Source of the DNA: Prevotella sp.
GTDB lineage: Bacteria; Bacteroidota; Bacteroidia; Bacteroidales; Bacteroidaceae
Assembly (NCBI GenBank): GCA_017483805.1
Contig: JAFUUL010000010.1
Location: 1-46,690 of the forward strand
Reading direction: 5' to 3'
Length of the DNA: 46,690 nt
A program made the translations under genes and the position numbers. Under the pieces are notes generated by a model that saw only the letters and a list, made by a program, of their open reading frames with translations, searched no databases and was not told the DNA's origin. Shown here piece after piece: positions 31,430 to 39,870 of the stretch. The first letter of the stretch is position 1; every line of letters starts with the position of its first letter.

Positions 31430-32125
31430 TTATTCAAATGGTAGTTCTAACTGACCGTCGCCCAGCAGATTGTAGGACAGGCGGTGGTAAGGAGTGGTGC
31501 CGTAGTGGCGGATGGCCTCGCGGTGCTTCTTGGTGGGATAGCCCTTGTTGGAGAGCCAGTCGTACTGCGGATACTCCTCGGCCAGGCGGTTCATGTAGTC
31601 ATCGCGATAGGTCTTGGCCAGGATGCTGGCGGCAGCGATACTGAGGTACTTGCCATCACCCTTGACGATGGTGGTGTGGGGGATGTCGATGGTAATACCA
31701 TCGACCACGGGACGATAGGGCTTGAAGCGGTTGCCATCGACGATGATGGCCTCGGGGCGTACCGTGAGTTGGTCGAGGGCGCGGTGCATGGCCAGGATGG
31801 AGGCATTGAGGATGTTGATGCGGTCAATCTCCTCTGGGGTGACGATGCCCACGGCCCAGGCAACGGCATCGCGCTGGATGATGTCGCGCAACTGGTAGCG
31901 GCGCTTCTCGCTGAGTTGCTTAGAGTCGTTGAGCAGGTCGTTCTGATAGTCCTCGGGCAGGATGACAGCGGCAGCATAGACGCTGCCGGCCAGACAGCCC
32001 CGCCCGGCCTCATCGCAACCGGCCTCAACCTTTCCCTGGTAATAGTGAGGGAGGAGACTCTCCCCCGGCCCCTCCCTGTGAGGGAGGGGAGTGGTTACCT
32101 TTACGCTATTTCTTTTTTCTTTCAT
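31430..32125 (-). CDS. rnhB: Ribonuclease HII, with a repeat-encoded N-terminus
   Basis: A 231-aa RNase HII, which removes ribonucleotides and RNA primers from DNA. The catalytic '[21 protein letters not shown]' (Asp38, Glu39) is intact, as are '[16 protein letters not shown]', '[11 protein letters not shown]', '[22 protein letters not shown]' and '[14 protein letters not shown]'. The first ~24 residues ([20 protein letters not shown] and so on) are not part of the family. They are encoded by the palindromic element at 32054-32177, which supplies the start codon. A start just before LLPHYYQGK would give the usual ~208-aa length, but no ATG is there. The sufS stop codon lies 50 bases upstream. 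Confidence 0.93.
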   Translation of the reverse strand: MKEKRNSVKVTTPLPHREGPGESLLPHYYQGKVEAGCDEAGRGCLAGSVYAAAVILPEDYQNDLLNDSKQLSEKRRYQLRDIIQRDAVAWAVGIVTPEEIDRINILNASILAMHRALDQLTVRPEAIIVDGNRFKPYRPVVDGITIDIPHTTIVKGDGKYLSIAAASILAKTYRDDYMNRLAEEYPQYDWLSNKGYPTKKHREAIRHYGTTPYHRLSYNLLGDGQLELPFE

Positions 32126-32177
32126 TGCTTTGGTTTTTACTCCCCTCCCTCTCAGGGAAGGGCCGGGGGAGAGTCTC
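32054..32177. repeat. 124-bp BIME-like element spanning the rnhB start and sufS stop
   Basis: Ends are GAGACTCTCCCCCGGCC (32054 on) and its inverted copy closing at 32177. Each ~38-bp end is a CCCTCCCT/AGGGAGGG hairpin and the two ends are inverted copies. The ~45-bp centre holds the rnhB start codon and an A/G-rich stretch. Same ends as the 87-bp element in miaB at 17646-17732. Confidence 0.88.
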
Positions 32178-33423
32178 AGAACATTTGTGATACTCGGCGG
32201 ATGCCGGCAATGAGGGTGTCGACCTCCTCCTTAGTATTATAGAGGGCGAAGGAGGCACGCACGGTGCCGGTGACGCCCAGACGGTCCATCAGCGGATGGG
32301 CACAGTGGTGACCCGTGCGCACGGCGATGCCGAGGCGGTCGAGCAGGGTGCCCATGTCGAGGTGGTGGATATTGCCCACGTTGAACGAGATGACGGCATC
32401 CCTCTCCTGCTGGTCGCTTGCCGTCGGCGGCAAGCCATAGACCTTCAGCCCCTCGATGGTCTGCATCTGCTGCATGCAGTAGCGGGTGAGTTCGCGCTCA
32501 TGGGCCTCGATGGCATCGAAGCCTATGGAGTGGATATAGTCGATGGCGGTAGCCAGGCCGTGGGTGGCCACGTAGTCGGGGGTGCCGGCCTCAAACTTGA
32601 GAGGCGGACGCTCGAAGGTGGTTTGCTCCCACGACACCTTGTCGATCATCTCGCCGCCACCCTGATAGGGTGGCAGACGGTCCAGCCACTCCTCCTTGCC
32701 ATAGAGCACGCCGATGCCCGTAGGGCCGTACATCTTGTGGCCACTGAAGGCCAGGAAGTCGCAGTCGAGATCCTGCACGTCGAGCGGCATGTGGGGGGCA
32801 CTCTGGGCGGCGTCGACGAGGACGGGGATGCCGCGCTCGTGGGCCAGGCGGATGATGTCCTTCACGGGGTTGACGGTACCGAGGACATTGCTCACGTGGG
32901 TGAGGCTGACGAGGCGGGTCTTCGCTGTCAGGTTTGTCGCGATAGTATCGCGACAAACGGGACGGGAGGTGAGGCGGCCATCGTCGGTGATGGGGAGATG
33001 GCGCACCACGATGCCGCGCTTGCGGGCCTGAAGTTGCCAGGGGACAATGTTGGAGTGGTGCTCCATATCGGTGACCAGCACCTCGTCGCCAGCCTGCATC
33101 TGCGACTCGCAGAAGGTCTGTGCCACCAGATTGATGGCCTCGGTGGTGCCGCGGGTGAAGACTACCTCGCTGGTGGTGCGGGCGTTGATGAAGGCACGCA
33201 CCTTTTCGCGGGCTGCCTCGTGCAGGTCGGTGGCCTGCTGGGAGAGGTAGTGGACGCCACGGTGCACGTTGGCATTGACATTGAGATACTCCTCACGCAT
33301 GGCGTCGAGCACGCAGAGCGGCTTCTGCGTGGTGGCAGCATTGTCCAGATAGACCAGCGGCCGACCATAAACCTGGCGCGACAAAATGGGGAAGTCCTCA
33401 CGAATTTTCTGTATGTCGTACAT
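32176..33423 (-). CDS. sufS: Cysteine desulfurase SufS
   Basis: 415 aa from ATG 33423 ([14 protein letters not shown]). This PLP enzyme takes sulfur from cysteine for Fe-S cluster assembly. It has '[12 protein letters not shown]', '[13 protein letters not shown]', '[12 protein letters not shown]', '[12 protein letters not shown]', the PLP Lys in [17 protein letters not shown] (Lys230) and the persulfide Cys in RTGHHCAHP (Cys374). Residues around '[16 protein letters not shown]' are encoded by a 27-bp palindrome (32932-32958) and are atypical for the family. The stop codon lies at the edge of the BIME-like element. It is the first gene of sufS-rnhB-DUF4923-gpmI, separate from sufBCD. Confidence 0.96.
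   Translation of the reverse strand: MYDIQKIREDFPILSRQVYGRPLVYLDNAATTQKPLCVLDAMREEYLNVNANVHRGVHYLSQQATDLHEAAREKVRAFINARTTSEVVFTRGTTEAINLVAQTFCESQMQAGDEVLVTDMEHHSNIVPWQLQARKRGIVVRHLPITDDGRLTSRPVCRDTIATNLTAKTRLVSLTHVSNVLGTVNPVKDIIRLAHERGIPVLVDAAQSAPHMPLDVQDLDCDFLAFSGHKMYGPTGIGVLYGKEEWLDRLPPYQGGGEMIDKVSWEQTTFERPPLKFEAGTPDYVATHGLATAIDYIHSIGFDAIEAHERELTRYCMQQMQTIEGLKVYGLPPTASDQQERDAVISFNVGNIHHLDMGTLLDRLGIAVRTGHHCAHPLMDRLGVTGTVRASFALYNTKEEVDTLIAGIRRVSQMF
32932..32958. repeat. Perfect 27-bp palindrome inside sufS
   Basis: GTTTGTCGCGATA (32932-32944) - G - TATCGCGACAAAC (32946-32958), a 13-bp perfect inverted repeat. It encodes CRDTIATN in a loop region of SufS and looks like a small in-frame insertion. 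Confidence 0.9.
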
Positions 33424-33446
33424 CTTGCTTGCTTTTTCTATTGGCT

Positions 33447-33455
33447 GCAAAATTA
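33447..33455 (-). promoter_or_regulatory. -7 box of the sufS operon promoter
   Basis: On the minus strand TAATTTTGC, 24 bases before the sufS ATG. A T/C-rich TTTTTTCGG lies ~20 bases upstream, a weak -33 match. Confidence 0.6.
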
Positions 33456-33529
33456 CTCAATTATTCCGAAAAAACCGATGGCAGAGAAAAAAAATTGCAT
33501 ATCGATAGTGTTTATTAATAGAAAATTAC

Positions 33530-33538
33530 TACTTTTGC
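33530..33538 (+). promoter_or_regulatory. -7 box of the GH27 gene promoter
   Basis: TACTTTTGC, matching the Bacteroidetes -7 element, 35 bases before the ATG at 33573. The -33 region (GTGTTTATTAAT) is only a partial match. Confidence 0.6.
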
Positions 33539-33572
33539 AAGGCCATAACATAACTTATTAAACCAAAACTAC

Positions 33573-36074
33573 ATGAAAAAACTGCTATTTACTATCAGCG
33601 CATTGCTATTGCTATGCACAACGACCAAGGCGCAAGACACCGACATGGCCACCTTCCGCACTTGGGCACTGACACCACCCATGGGCTGGAACTCGTGGGA
33701 CTGCTACTACTCGAGCGTCACGGAAAAGGAAGTCTTGCAGAACGCCCAGTATCTGGTGAACAACGACCTGGTGCGCCACGGCTGGGAATACGTGGTCGTG
33801 GACATACGCTGGTACTGCAACCACCCCTCGCTGGGCGGTGGCAACTACAACCAGCGCGGCGACCAGGACTACGTGCTCGACGAGTATGGCCGCTACCTGC
33901 CTTCGCCCAGCCGTTTCCCATCGTGCATGGTGGACGGCAAGAATCAGGGCTTCAAGGCTCTGGCCGACAAGATGCACGCGATGGGTCTGAAGTTCGGCAT
34001 CCACATCATGCGTGGTGTGCCGCAGAAGGTGGTCGGCTCGTCCTACAAACTGAAAGGCAGCGAGCAGACGCCCTGGAGCGAGGTGTACAACGGCACTACC
34101 TCGCCCTGCACCTGGCTGAAGGACAACCTGCTGGTGAAAAACAACGAGGCCGGACAATTGTACTACAACAGCATCATGGACCTGTATGCCGAATGGGGTG
34201 TCGACTTCCTGAAGATTGACGACCTGAGCCGGCCCTTCTACACCGACGAGATACACATGATACGCAAGGCCATCGACCAGACGGGCCGCCCCATCGTGCT
34301 CTCGCTCTCGCCGGGCAAGACGCAGTACCAGTATGCCGAGGAGTGTCTGCAGAATGCAAATATGTGGCGCATGATGGACGACCTGTGGGATACGTGGAGT
34401 GCTGTGGACGCTGTGTTCAACGAAGCCCATGAGTGGAGCAAGTACGCTCAGCCCGGCAACTATGCCGACTGCGATATGCTGCCCCTGGGACAGATAGCCA
34501 TGACCATAGGCGACCAGGGCTATACCTCGGCACAGAGCGGACGCTGGACAAACCTCACGGAGAACGAACAATACACGATGATGACCCTGTGGGGCATCTG
34601 CCACTCGCCGCTCTTCTTCGGTGGCGAGATGACCAAGAACGATGCCTTCACGCTGTCGCTGCTCAACAATGAGGAATACCACCGCATGCACAAGTATGCC
34701 GTGGAGGCCCATCAGGTGAGCAACGACGAGGACAACGGCCGTGTGGTATGGACAAGCAGAGACCCAGACACAGGCAACCGCTACCTGGCCCTGTTCCAGC
34801 GCGACAACACCCGATGGATTGTGGGCAACAAGGCGCTCTACAAGTCGGAGACCGTGGCCTATACCACCGACGGTCATGCCGTCGACGTGGACATCGCCTG
34901 GCCAGAGGGCTCGAAGACGCTGGTGCTGGTCGTAGACGATGGTGGCGACAACTACAACTACGACCACGGCGACTGGATCAACCCGACACTCATCCTGCGC
35001 GACGGCACAGAAGTGCCCCTGACGGGAACCTACAAGACACGCGGATACACTGCCTCCTACTTCAACCGCATCTACGAAAACAAGAACGTGGACAATGGCG
35101 GCAAGATGAAGGTGATGGGCACGAGTTATGATCGCGGCTTCTCAACAGACGCCAATGCCGCCATCTTCTTCAAGATACCCGACGACATGGATGTGGTACG
35201 CTTCAAGGCCATGGCTGCTGCCGACGATTCGGGCATCGGCCAGACGGGAGCCACCACCTCCATCCGCTTCATGGTGTTCGACCAGAACCCGCTGACCAAC
35301 GAGCAGGATGACTATGCCGCCCGCTCGGGACTCATCTCACGTACTGGCACAAAGTCGAAGACAATGGAGTGCGACATCACCAGTGCCGAGCAACTGAAGA
35401 TAGTGGTGAGCAACTATGGCGACGGCTTTGCCTACGACCGCGCTGACCTGATCAACCCCGTGCTCATCGATGCTGACGGCAACGAGACATCGCTGACCAC
35501 GCTGCAGCAGGCCAGTTACACATCGGAGTGGGGATCGCTGCACGTCAACAAGAACGTGGAGAACGGTACGCTGCGCGTTGAGGGGCAGTCGTACTCCACC
35601 GGCTTGGGACTGAACGCCCAGTGCACTCTGGTGTACAATCTCCCCGCAGGCCACAAATGGAAGACCTTCCGTGCACTCTGCGGCTACGACTCCAGTTGCG
35701 ACACCGACAACACCAGCAGTACGGGTACGACCATGGAGTTCCTGTTCTATGTGGCGAAGAGTGCTGCCTTCGACTTCGACCTCACCACGCTGGGCTATGG
35801 AGCAGAGGAGAGCATCCCCCTGTACGATGTGTGGGAGAAGGAAAGCCTGGGTAAGGTCAGTGGAATGCTGAGCGCGAAGGTGCCGAGCCACGGCGCGAAA
35901 CTCTATCGGCTGGGCGACACGCCAGTTCCTGTTGGCATCAGCGAACTACAGTCGGGCAACTCCACAGGATTGCCAGCCGGCAATCGCTACTACGACCTGC
36001 AGGGACGCACCGTCAGCGGTACACCACAGGCTGGCCTGTATATCCATAACGGGAAAAAGATGATAGTCAAATAA
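33573..36074 (+). CDS. Secreted GH27 alpha-galactosidase-like enzyme with NPCBM domains
   Basis: An 833-aa secreted glycoside hydrolase. The signal peptide is MKKLLFTISALLLLCTTTKA. The GH27 barrel opens with 'TPPMGWNSWDCYYSSVTE' (residues ~34-51). The nucleophile is in VDFLKIDDLSRP (Asp216) and the likely acid/base in WRMMDDLWD (Asp270). A beta-sandwich follows ('RVVWTSRDPDTGNRYLALFQ'), then two NPCBM-type carbohydrate-binding domains (about 475-620 and 625-780). The tail YYDLQGR...GLYIHNGKKMIVK resembles that of the MBG-type proteins and may be a sorting signal. The substrate is an alpha-galactoside of plant or host glycans (inferred); beta-L-arabinopyranosidase is an alternative within GH27. 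The last ~17 codons are part of a 125-bp tandem duplication. Confidence 0.9.
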   Translation: MKKLLFTISALLLLCTTTKAQDTDMATFRTWALTPPMGWNSWDCYYSSVTEKEVLQNAQYLVNNDLVRHGWEYVVVDIRWYCNHPSLGGGNYNQRGDQDYVLDEYGRYLPSPSRFPSCMVDGKNQGFKALADKMHAMGLKFGIHIMRGVPQKVVGSSYKLKGSEQTPWSEVYNGTTSPCTWLKDNLLVKNNEAGQLYYNSIMDLYAEWGVDFLKIDDLSRPFYTDEIHMIRKAIDQTGRPIVLSLSPGKTQYQYAEECLQNANMWRMMDDLWDTWSAVDAVFNEAHEWSKYAQPGNYADCDMLPLGQIAMTIGDQGYTSAQSGRWTNLTENEQYTMMTLWGICHSPLFFGGEMTKNDAFTLSLLNNEEYHRMHKYAVEAHQVSNDEDNGRVVWTSRDPDTGNRYLALFQRDNTRWIVGNKALYKSETVAYTTDGHAVDVDIAWPEGSKTLVLVVDDGGDNYNYDHGDWINPTLILRDGTEVPLTGTYKTRGYTASYFNRIYENKNVDNGGKMKVMGTSYDRGFSTDANAAIFFKIPDDMDVVRFKAMAAADDSGIGQTGATTSIRFMVFDQNPLTNEQDDYAARSGLISRTGTKSKTMECDITSAEQLKIVVSNYGDGFAYDRADLINPVLIDADGNETSLTTLQQASYTSEWGSLHVNKNVENGTLRVEGQSYSTGLGLNAQCTLVYNLPAGHKWKTFRALCGYDSSCDTDNTSSTGTTMEFLFYVAKSAAFDFDLTTLGYGAEESIPLYDVWEKESLGKVSGMLSAKVPSHGAKLYRLGDTPVPVGISELQSGNSTGLPAGNRYYDLQGRTVSGTPQAGLYIHNGKKMIVK

Positions 36075-36080
36075 CAAAAG

Positions 36081-36116
36081 TTTAGGAGTTAACTTCACAA
36101 GAGGTTAACTCCTAAA
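36081..36116. terminator. Bidirectional terminator, first copy
   Basis: TTTAGGAGTTAAC (36081-36093) and GTTAACTCCTAAA (36104-36116) form a perfect 13-bp stem with a 10-nt loop; TCTTTTT follows on the plus strand. It serves the GH27 gene. Confidence 0.9.
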
Positions 36117-36205
36117 TCTTTTTACTTGCATAGTTTACAGCCGGCACACTACAGGCTGGCCTGTATATCCATAACGGGAAAAAGATGATAGTCAAATAAC
36201 AAAAG

Positions 36206-36241
36206 TTTAGGAGTTAACTTCACAAGAGGTTAACTCCTAAA
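36206..36241. terminator. Bidirectional terminator, second copy
   Basis: Same hairpin as 36081-36116, displaced by 125 bp. It lies directly after the sufD stop codon on the minus strand and so ends the rimP-nusA-infB-suf series. Confidence 0.9.
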
Positions 36242-36246
36242 TCTTT

Positions 36247-37635
36247 TTACTTGCATAGTTTACAGCCGGCACACTTGTTCAGTTCGCCACGGAAGCGCTT
36301 CTCCACCAAGTAGTGCAGACGGTCGCGGAGGGGCTCGAGTTGCATGTGGTCGATGACCTCGTTGATGAAGGCGTTCTGCAACAGCAGGCGGGCCTCCTGG
36401 AGCGAAATGCCTCGCTGACGCATGTAGAACAGGGCGGCATCGTTGAGTTGGCCAACGGTGGAACCGTGGGCACACTTCACATCGTCGGCATAGATCTCCA
36501 GCATAGGCTGGGTGAACATACGGGCTTCCTTCGTAGCCGTCAGGTTCTGGTTGGTCATCTGCGAAGTGGTCTTCTGGGCACCATGCTCCACTAGCACCCG
36601 ACCAGCAAAGGCACCTGTGGCTTGATCGTCGAGCACGTACTTATAGAGTTCGCTGGAGGTGCAGTGAGGCACGCGATGGGTGATCAGCGTATTGTTGTCA
36701 ACGTGCTGCTGCTTATCGGCAATCACGCAGCCATAGCACTGGCACTCGGCCCCCTCGCCAGAGAAAGTCAGGTCGAGACGGTTGCGGGTGTTGCCGTTGT
36801 GCAGCGTGATGACGTTGTGGTTCACACGGCTGTTGGCCTGCTGGTCGATATAGACATTGCTCACGCGTACATTTTTATAATGGGTCTCCTCCAGACAGTA
36901 GAGGTCGAGCGACGCATTCTCGCCCACATAGGCTTCAATGACCTGAGTGGCCAGGAAGTTTCTGTCATCGGCAGCATGGTCGCAGAACAGCATTTTTATC
37001 TCTGCCTGCGGCTCCACGATGATGAGCACCCGACGATTGACCATCAGGTCGGGCACCTGTCGCTGGGCATTCTGCGGAGTGGCCTTCAGGATATTGATGA
37101 CCTGAATGGCTCGGTCTACCTTCACACCCTTGGGCACATACACCAGCAAGCCGTCTTGAGCCAGCATGGTGTTCAGGGCCGTCACAGCATCCTCGCCAGT
37201 CTTAGCCAACCGGGCATAATAGCGGGACACGAGGTCTGGGTGGTCACGCAGGGAACCCACGATGACGCCTTCCGGTAAGATTCCCGGGCAAAGCCCGCCT
37301 ACCCGTAGCCTTTGACCCTTGGGCTGCTCCTGCTGGTAGAACATATCGTTCACCACGAAATAGAGGCTCGTGGAGAGGTTGGGCACATCGCAACGGAAAG
37401 CCGCATAGGGGTCGACGGGAATCTTCAGACGGCTGAGATTCACGCCATAGTCTGGGGCAAAAAGTTGCTGCAGGTCGGTGTACTTGTAGCGCTCCACCTT
37501 CTTCGAAGGGAAGCCCTGACGGCGGAAGTCCTCGAAGGCCTGGTCGCGCACGGCATTCATCACCTCCGGCGCATGGTCGAAGATCATCTGCCGAGCCTGC
37601 TCGTAGAGTTCTATGTATTGCTGTTCGCTGTTCAT
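36247..37635 (-). CDS. sufD: Fe-S assembly scaffold subunit SufD
   Basis: 462 aa, the SufD partner of the SufB2C2D-type scaffold. The N-terminal helical part ('EDFRRQGFPSKKVERYKYTDL') leads into the beta-helix core and the C-terminal 'DDVKCAHGSTVGQLNDAALFYMRQRGIS', which carries the conserved Cys and His used in cluster assembly. It ends in Cys-rich NKCAGCKLCK. A short CGGGCAAAGCCCG palindrome (37285-37297) encodes part of 'LRVGGLCPGILPEG', possibly another small insertion. It starts inside the end of sufC (4-bp overlap). Copies of its last codons are duplicated downstream. Confidence 0.95.
   Translation of the reverse strand: MNSEQQYIELYEQARQMIFDHAPEVMNAVRDQAFEDFRRQGFPSKKVERYKYTDLQQLFAPDYGVNLSRLKIPVDPYAAFRCDVPNLSTSLYFVVNDMFYQQEQPKGQRLRVGGLCPGILPEGVIVGSLRDHPDLVSRYYARLAKTGEDAVTALNTMLAQDGLLVYVPKGVKVDRAIQVINILKATPQNAQRQVPDLMVNRRVLIIVEPQAEIKMLFCDHAADDRNFLATQVIEAYVGENASLDLYCLEETHYKNVRVSNVYIDQQANSRVNHNVITLHNGNTRNRLDLTFSGEGAECQCYGCVIADKQQHVDNNTLITHRVPHCTSSELYKYVLDDQATGAFAGRVLVEHGAQKTTSQMTNQNLTATKEARMFTQPMLEIYADDVKCAHGSTVGQLNDAALFYMRQRGISLQEARLLLQNAFINEVIDHMQLEPLRDRLHYLVEKRFRGELNKCAGCKLCK
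37285..37297. repeat. Short palindrome inside sufD
   Basis: CGGGC-AAA-GCCCG, flanked by GATTC and GCCTACCCG. The encoded LRVGGLCPG lies just before the conserved LPEGV block. It may be a repeat-derived insertion, by analogy with the clearer cases in miaB and sufS. Confidence 0.5.
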
Positions 37636-38387
37636 TCTTCGCCTATTTCCTCTTTTATCCAGTCATAGCCGTGCTCCTGAATCTGCTTGGCCAGTTCAGG
37701 TCCTCCGGTCTTCACGATGCGACCCTTGTAGAGCACATGGACGAACTGCGGACGGATCATCTCCAGCAGACGGTCGTAGTGGGTGATGACGATGCACGAC
37801 GAATCGGGCGTCTGCAGTTTGTTGACACCCTCGGCCACGATGCGCATGGCATCGACATCGAGACCGGAGTCGGTCTCGTCGAGGATGCTCAACTTCGGTT
37901 CGAGCATAGCCATCTGGAATATCTCGTTGCGTTTCTTCTCGCCGCCGCTGAAGCCCTCGTTCACCGAGCGGTTGGCCAACTTAGAATCGAGTTCGACCAC
38001 CTTGCGCTTCTCACGCATCAGTTTCAGGAACTCGGCGGCATTCATCGGCTCCAGGCCCTGATACTTGCGCTTCTCGTTGATGGCGGCCTTCATGAAGTTG
38101 GTCATAGAGACGCCAGGTATCTCCACTGGATACTGGAACGACAGGAAAAGTCCCTCGTGGGCCCTGTCCTCGGGCTTCATCTCGAGCAAGTTCTTGCCAT
38201 TGAAGAAGGCTTCGCCCGCCGTCACTTCGTAAAGCGGATTGCCCACGAGTACCGCGGAGAGCGTCGACTTGCCAGAGCCGTTGGGGCCCATGATGGCATG
38301 GGTCTCACCATCGTTGATGACGAGATCGATGCCTTTCAATATCTCTTTTTCGCCTATTCGGGCGTGCAGGTTCTTAACTTCAAGCAT
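37632..38387 (-). CDS. sufC: Fe-S assembly ATPase SufC
   Basis: 251 aa from ATG 38387 (MLEVKNLHARIGEKEIL). An ABC-type ATPase that drives the SufBCD scaffold. Walker A GPNGSGKST is at 34-42, and 'GLFLSFQYPVEIPGVS' is the SufC-specific block. The signature is FSGGEKKRNEIFQMA and Walker B is LSILDETDSGLDVDA, with 'VITHYDRLLEMI' at the H-loop. The open frame continues upstream to 38741 but that is antisense-frame DNA over sufB. It overlaps sufD by 4 bp and follows sufB by 25 bases. Confidence 0.97.
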   Translation of the reverse strand: MLEVKNLHARIGEKEILKGIDLVINDGETHAIMGPNGSGKSTLSAVLVGNPLYEVTAGEAFFNGKNLLEMKPEDRAHEGLFLSFQYPVEIPGVSMTNFMKAAINEKRKYQGLEPMNAAEFLKLMREKRKVVELDSKLANRSVNEGFSGGEKKRNEIFQMAMLEPKLSILDETDSGLDVDAMRIVAEGVNKLQTPDSSCIVITHYDRLLEMIRPQFVHVLYKGRIVKTGGPELAKQIQEHGYDWIKEEIGEE

Positions 38388-38412
38388 TATCTTATTTTTT
38401 ACTTTTTTACCT

Positions 38413-39870
38413 TTATCCAACCGTTCCCTCCAGCGAGACGGAGAGCAGTTTCTGCGCCTCAACGGCAAACTCCATGGGCAGTTTCTGCAGCACCTCCTTG
38501 GCATAGCCATTGACGATGAGGCCAACGGCCTGTTCGGTGGGGATGCCTCGCTGATTGCAATAGAAGAGTTGGTCTTCGCTGATCTTGCTGGTCGTGGCCT
38601 CATGTTCGAAGATGGCAGTAGGATTGTGCACATCCATATAGGGGAAGGTATGGGCACCACAGTCAGAGCCCAGAAGCAGCGAGTCGCACGAGGAGTAGTT
38701 GCGGGCATTCTCGGCTGTAGCGGCAGCACGCACCAAACCACGGTAGGAGTTCTGGGAGTGGCCTGCAGAGATGCCCTTCGAGATGATGGTGCTCTTCGTG
38801 TTCTTGCCCAGGTGGATCATCTTGGTGCCAGTGTCGGCCTCCTGGTAGTTGTTGGTCACGGCCACCGAATAGAACTCGGCCTGCGAGTTGTCGCCACGCA
38901 GGATGCACGAAGGATATTTCCAGGTGATGGCCGATCCCGTCTCCACCTGTGTCCAGGAAAGTTTGGAGTCTACGCCGCGCAGGTCGCCGCGCTTGGTGAC
39001 GAGGTTGAGCACGCCGCCCTTGCCGTTTTCATCGCCAGGATACCAGTTCTGCACCGTAGAGTACTTGACTTCTGCACGGTTCATCACGATTATCTCGACG
39101 ATGGCAGCATGCAGTTGGTTCTCATCGCGCATCGGGGCAGTACAACCCTCCAGATAGGACACATAAGAGTCATCGTCGGCAATGATGAGGGTACGCTCAA
39201 ACTGACCAGTGTTGCGGGCATTGATGCGGAAATAACTGCTCAGTTCCATCGGACAGCGCACGCCCTTGGGGATATAGACAAACGAGCCATCGGAGAAGAC
39301 GGCACTATTGAGTGCTGCATAGAAGTTGTCGCGATAGGGCACTACCGTTCCCAGATACTGCCGCACCAGGTCGCCATGCTCCTTGATGGCATCGCCAATG
39401 GAGCAGAAAATGACGCCCTTCTCGCGGAGTTTCTCCTTGAAGGTGGTTTTCACACTGACAGAGTCCATGATGGCATCGACGGCGGTGTTGCCGCTCAGGG
39501 CCAGACGCTCCTCGAGGGGGATGCCTAGTTTGTCGAAGGTCTTCTCCAGTTCAGGGTCGATACCCGACGGAGAACCGTCGGGAACGGTGGTTTTCTTTGC
39601 CGTGGGGTCAGCATAGTAGGAGATGGCCTGATAGTCGACGGGGGGTACATGGACATGGCCCCACGTAGGCTCAGTCTGCTCCCGCCAGTAACGGAACGCC
39701 TTCAGACGAAAGTCGAGCATCCACTGAGGCTCGCCTTTCTTAGCAGAGATGAGCCTGACGACATCTTCGTTCAGGCCCTTCTCTATAATTTCTGTATGCA
39801 CATCCGTGGTGAAGCCGAACTCATACTTCTGTTCGGCCACCTGACGGACAAATTGATTCTTTTCTTCCAT
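38413..39870 (-). CDS. sufB: Fe-S assembly scaffold subunit SufB
   Basis: 485 aa, the scaffold subunit on which the Fe-S cluster is built. Family blocks seen: '[28 protein letters not shown]', '[23 protein letters not shown]', '[21 protein letters not shown]', '[22 protein letters not shown]' (conserved Cys) and '[21 protein letters not shown]'. Length is normal. Its ATG shares one base with the infB stop (TAATG-type junction), so suf translation is coupled to the translation-factor operon. A TTTTTTACCTTT simple repeat lies between it and sufC. Confidence 0.97.
   Translation of the reverse strand: MEEKNQFVRQVAEQKYEFGFTTDVHTEIIEKGLNEDVVRLISAKKGEPQWMLDFRLKAFRYWREQTEPTWGHVHVPPVDYQAISYYADPTAKKTTVPDGSPSGIDPELEKTFDKLGIPLEERLALSGNTAVDAIMDSVSVKTTFKEKLREKGVIFCSIGDAIKEHGDLVRQYLGTVVPYRDNFYAALNSAVFSDGSFVYIPKGVRCPMELSSYFRINARNTGQFERTLIIADDDSYVSYLEGCTAPMRDENQLHAAIVEIIVMNRAEVKYSTVQNWYPGDENGKGGVLNLVTKRGDLRGVDSKLSWTQVETGSAITWKYPSCILRGDNSQAEFYSVAVTNNYQEADTGTKMIHLGKNTKSTIISKGISAGHSQNSYRGLVRAAATAENARNYSSCDSLLLGSDCGAHTFPYMDVHNPTAIFEHEATTSKISEDQLFYCNQRGIPTEQAVGLIVNGYAKEVLQKLPMEFAVEAQKLLSVSLEGTVG

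Larger units (their letters stand above)
36026..36275. repeat. Exact 125-bp tandem duplication at the GH27-sufD junction
   Basis: 36026-36150 is repeated as 36151-36275 with no difference seen. Each unit carries the last codons and stop of the GH27 gene, the bidirectional terminator hairpin and the last ~9 codons of sufD. The functional GH27 stop is in the first unit and the functional sufD stop in the second, so both proteins stay intact and the terminator is doubled. The identity implies a very recent event or an assembly artefact. Confidence 0.95.

Noticed and set aside
38388-38741. N-terminal extension of SufC in the open frame
   Set aside because: The extension is a shadow frame over sufB; SufC homology begins at ATG 38387.
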